A stretch of 17,828 bases of DNA from Caldimicrobium thiodismutans. GTDB lineage: Bacteria > Desulfobacterota > Thermodesulfobacteria > Thermodesulfobacteriales > Thermodesulfobacteriaceae. The stretch lies in NCBI GenBank assembly GCA_002877875.1, contig PNIE01000038.1, forward strand, positions 1 through 17,828, given 5' to 3'. Made by a program: the position numbers and the translations under genes. Within the stretch, counting starts at the first letter, position 1. Every line of letters starts with the position of its first letter. The notes below the pieces were generated by a model, which was not told the origin of the DNA, made no database searches, and saw only the letters and a program-made list of their open reading frames with translations. This document shows positions 16,150-17,828 of this stretch, piece by piece.

Positions 16150-16629
16150 ATGAGATGCCCCAGATGTAAGGAGCCTGAGACCAGGGTTATTGATTCAAGA
16201 ATTATTGAGGATGGCTTTACTATTAGAAGAAGGCGAGAGTGCCAGAAATGCGGATATCGTTTTACTACTTATGAAAAACTTGAACTCGATATTATGATTG
16301 TTAAAAAAGACGGAAGGCGTGAACCTTATCAAAGAGAAAAGGTACTCTCAGGCATAAGAAAAGCCTGTCATAAAAGACCTATTAGTGAAGAGAGGATCAA
16401 AAAATTTATTAACGATCTTGAACTTGAACTTATTCAGCTTGGAGAAAGGGAAATACCTGCCCAATTTATAGGTGAAAAAATAATGCAGGCTCTTAAGCAA
16501 TGGGACAAAGTGGCGTATATAAGATTTGCCTCTGTTTATAAAGATTTTAAAGATATAGATGAATTTCTTGATAGTATAAAGGAGTTGACCAGTGAGAGAA
16601 CCCAGAGAGAGACTGATTTTTCCTCTTGA
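16150..16629 (+). CDS. nrdR: Transcriptional repressor NrdR
   Basis: Zinc-ribbon/ATP-cone regulator that represses ribonucleotide reductase genes in response to dATP/ATP. It has 159 aa, the family norm. The N-terminal zinc ribbon starts at MRCPRC (C3, C6) and closes at ECQKCGYRF (C31, C34), with VIDSR and RRRREC between. The ATP-cone runs from about 49 to 139 (KKDGRREPYQREKVLSGIRKAC onward, then YIRFASVYKDFKDIDEF). MRCP is the invariant family start, so the ATG at 16150 is secure even though the upstream signals are odd. Divergent from xseA. The last 38 nt overlap pyrF in another frame and encode a poorly conserved polar tail. I see no good NrdR-box pair upstream, so autoregulation is not supported here. 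Confidence 0.96.
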   Translation: MRCPRCKEPETRVIDSRIIEDGFTIRRRRECQKCGYRFTTYEKLELDIMIVKKDGRREPYQREKVLSGIRKACHKRPISEERIKKFINDLELELIQLGEREIPAQFIGEKIMQALKQWDKVAYIRFASVYKDFKDIDEFLDSIKELTSERTQRETDFSS

Positions 16630-17320
16630 TTTCTCAGATTTAAAAGAGGCAGTTTCCTGGGCTGAAAGGTTATCTCCTTATATTGGAACTTTTAAGATTG
16701 GGCTTGAACTTTTTATTAAATTTGGCCCAAGAGCTATTGAAAAGGTCAAGAGGAAAACGGGAGCTAAGATTTTTCTTGATTTAAAGCTTTACGATATTCC
16801 TAATACTGTTTCATCAGCCGTTAAAGCTGCTGCCTCTTATGAGGTAGACTATCTTACAGTTCATATTTTATCCGGAAGAAAGGCCCTTGAAGAGGCTGTT
16901 AAAGCAGCCGAAGGAGGTTTAAAAATTTTAGGAGTAACTCTTTTGACCTCCCTTGATAAGGCAGATCTGCTTGAACTTGGTTTTAATGGAGAATATCTTT
17001 ACAAGACGGAAGATTTAGTATATAAGCTTTCCTTTCTTGCCCAAAGTGTTGGCTGTGATGGAATTGTTTGCTCTGCTAAGGAGGTTGCAAGAATTAAAGA
17101 GGCCTTTCCTTTTTTAATAACAGTTGTTCCTGGGATTCGCCTTGAAGAGACAGATCAAAGAGATGATCAGGTAAGAACAGCTACTCCTTATGAGGCTATT
17201 CTCAATGGTGCTGATTTATTAGTTGTGGGTAGACCAATTAGACTGGCCTCAGATCCTCTTGAGATCTGTTTACGCATCCATGAAGAGATAAGAAAAGCCC
17301 TTGAGGATAAAAATGTTTAG
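16592..17320 (+). CDS. pyrF: Orotidine 5'-phosphate decarboxylase
   Basis: Last step of UMP synthesis, OMP to UMP with loss of CO2, in the cytoplasm. The 242-aa TIM barrel is of the bacterial length class. Visible: IFPLDFSD near the start, FKIGLELF, the catalytic Lys/Asp array FLDLKLYDIPNTV, and the phosphate-binding end VVPGIRLEE...DDQVRTATPYEAILNGADLLVVGRPI. The start is the GTG at 16592, chosen because AAGGAG (16579-16584) stands 7 nt upstream and the next protein residues fit the family N-terminus. This puts a 38-nt out-of-frame overlap with nrdR. Both genes serve nucleotide supply. The 3' end overlaps the DUF763 gene by 8 nt. Confidence 0.96.
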   Translation: MREPRERLIFPLDFSDLKEAVSWAERLSPYIGTFKIGLELFIKFGPRAIEKVKRKTGAKIFLDLKLYDIPNTVSSAVKAAASYEVDYLTVHILSGRKALEEAVKAAEGGLKILGVTLLTSLDKADLLELGFNGEYLYKTEDLVYKLSFLAQSVGCDGIVCSAKEVARIKEAFPFLITVVPGIRLEETDQRDDQVRTATPYEAILNGADLLVVGRPIRLASDPLEICLRIHEEIRKALEDKNV

Positions 17321-17828
17321 AAAAGCCATTGTAGATTTGCCTTTACATAATGGTAAGTGTCCACCCTGGCTTTTTGAGAAGATGATAAGACTTGGTAGAG
17401 CAATCTTGCTTGTCGTCTATCGGGAATTTGGAAGAGAGGAACTTCTTAAAAGGCTTTCAGATCCCTACTGGTTTCAGGCCTTAGGATGTCTTCTTGGTTT
17501 TGATTGGCATTCTTCAGGTCTTACTACTACCTTAGGAGGGGCTTTAAAGAAGGGGCTTGAGCCTTATTTTAAAGAAATTGGTCTTTTTATATGTGGCGGT
17601 AAAGGAAGAGGCGCCTTAAATACACCTAAAGAAATTGAGTTTTGGGGAGAAAAGGTAGGTCTTGGACAGGAAGTTTCTCAATTTATTACCTTAAGTAGAC
17701 TTATTGCAAGAATTGATAATAATGCCTTACAGGATGGTTTTAATCTTTACTTCCATCTTTTTATTTTCACAAAGGATGGAAAGTGGACTGTTATTCAGCA
17801 GGGTATGGATGAAAAATCTTTATATGCC
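17313..17828 (+). CDS. DUF763 family protein, 3'-truncated by the window end
   Basis: Read by eye from the ATG at 17313, the frame is open to the last base (172 codons). Conserved blocks identify DUF763 (Pfam PF05559): DLPLHNGKCPPWLFEKMIRL (9-28), RLSDPYWFQALG (47-58), GFDWHSSGLTT (62-72), GGKGRGALNTP (95-105), SRLIARIDNNALQDGFNLYFH (128-148) and VIQQGMDE (160-167). The function of the family is unknown. Invariant Asp, His, Ser, Lys and Gln suggest an enzyme, possibly acting on nucleic acid, but this is inference. It is found mainly in archaea and thermophilic bacteria, to my knowledge. Its start has GAGGA (17303-17307) at 5-nt spacing inside pyrF, and overlaps the pyrF stop by 8 nt, so it is cotranscribed with pyrF. 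Roughly half of a typical member lies beyond the window. Confidence 0.85.
   Translation, partial: MFRKAIVDLPLHNGKCPPWLFEKMIRLGRAILLVVYREFGREELLKRLSDPYWFQALGCLLGFDWHSSGLTTTLGGALKKGLEPYFKEIGLFICGGKGRGALNTPKEIEFWGEKVGLGQEVSQFITLSRLIARIDNNALQDGFNLYFHLFIFTKDGKWTVIQQGMDEKSLYA

Overview
The window looks like a compact, gene-dense chromosomal segment of a thermophilic, Gram-negative (diderm) bacterium. It is AT-rich (by eye below 40% GC), almost every gap is under 100 bases, and several neighbours overlap. A BamA outer-membrane assembly factor and a Lol lipoprotein-export pair show two membranes. A DUF763 gene, a family I associate mainly with archaea and thermophilic bacteria, and Lys/Glu/Ile-rich proteins suggest a thermophile. 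My best guess is a Thermodesulfobacteria-type lineage (Thermodesulfobacterium/Caldimicrobium-like). This is inferred from gene content and order only, with no database search. There is no sign of phage, IS elements, CRISPR, rRNA or tRNA genes.

Layout. (1) Positions 1-2604, plus strand: the 3' part of a PAS-histidine kinase-receiver hybrid, already open at base 1, overlapping a XerC/D-type recombinase that ends in a terminator-like hairpin. (2) Positions 2644-8697, plus strand: lysS, a LolC/E-type permease, lolD and bamA. This joins lysyl-tRNA charging to outer-membrane lipoprotein release and beta-barrel assembly. (3) Positions 8704-8975: a good sigma70-like promoter and rpmB (zinc-ribbon L28). 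Its stop codon overlaps the stop codon of the convergent bifunctional (p)ppGpp synthetase/hydrolase gene. (4) Positions 8972-16065, minus strand, in transcription order xseA, xseB, ispA, dxs, then a small unknown cysteine-repeat protein, then rel. The first four are chained by overlapping start and stop codons and pair exonuclease VII with early isoprenoid synthesis. The Cys-repeat gene and rel each appear to have their own promoter. (5) Positions 16150-17828, plus strand: nrdR, pyrF and a DUF763 gene cut by the window end, all overlapping.

Most of the window is housekeeping. The least explained item is the 147-residue membrane-anchored or secreted protein at 11216-11659. It carries eight cysteines in two copies of an exactly 56-residue-spaced C-X9-C-X24-C-X8-C pattern. 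Next come the DUF763 gene and two genes (rel, nrdR) whose start codons lack a close Shine-Dalgarno and sit where a promoter-like sequence predicts transcription to begin, suggesting leaderless mRNAs. Two genes needed correction by direct reading: the kinase continues upstream of the first in-window GTG at 331, and the DUF763 gene at 17313 runs off the right edge. Several starts were moved to internal ATGs (rel, dxs, xseA).
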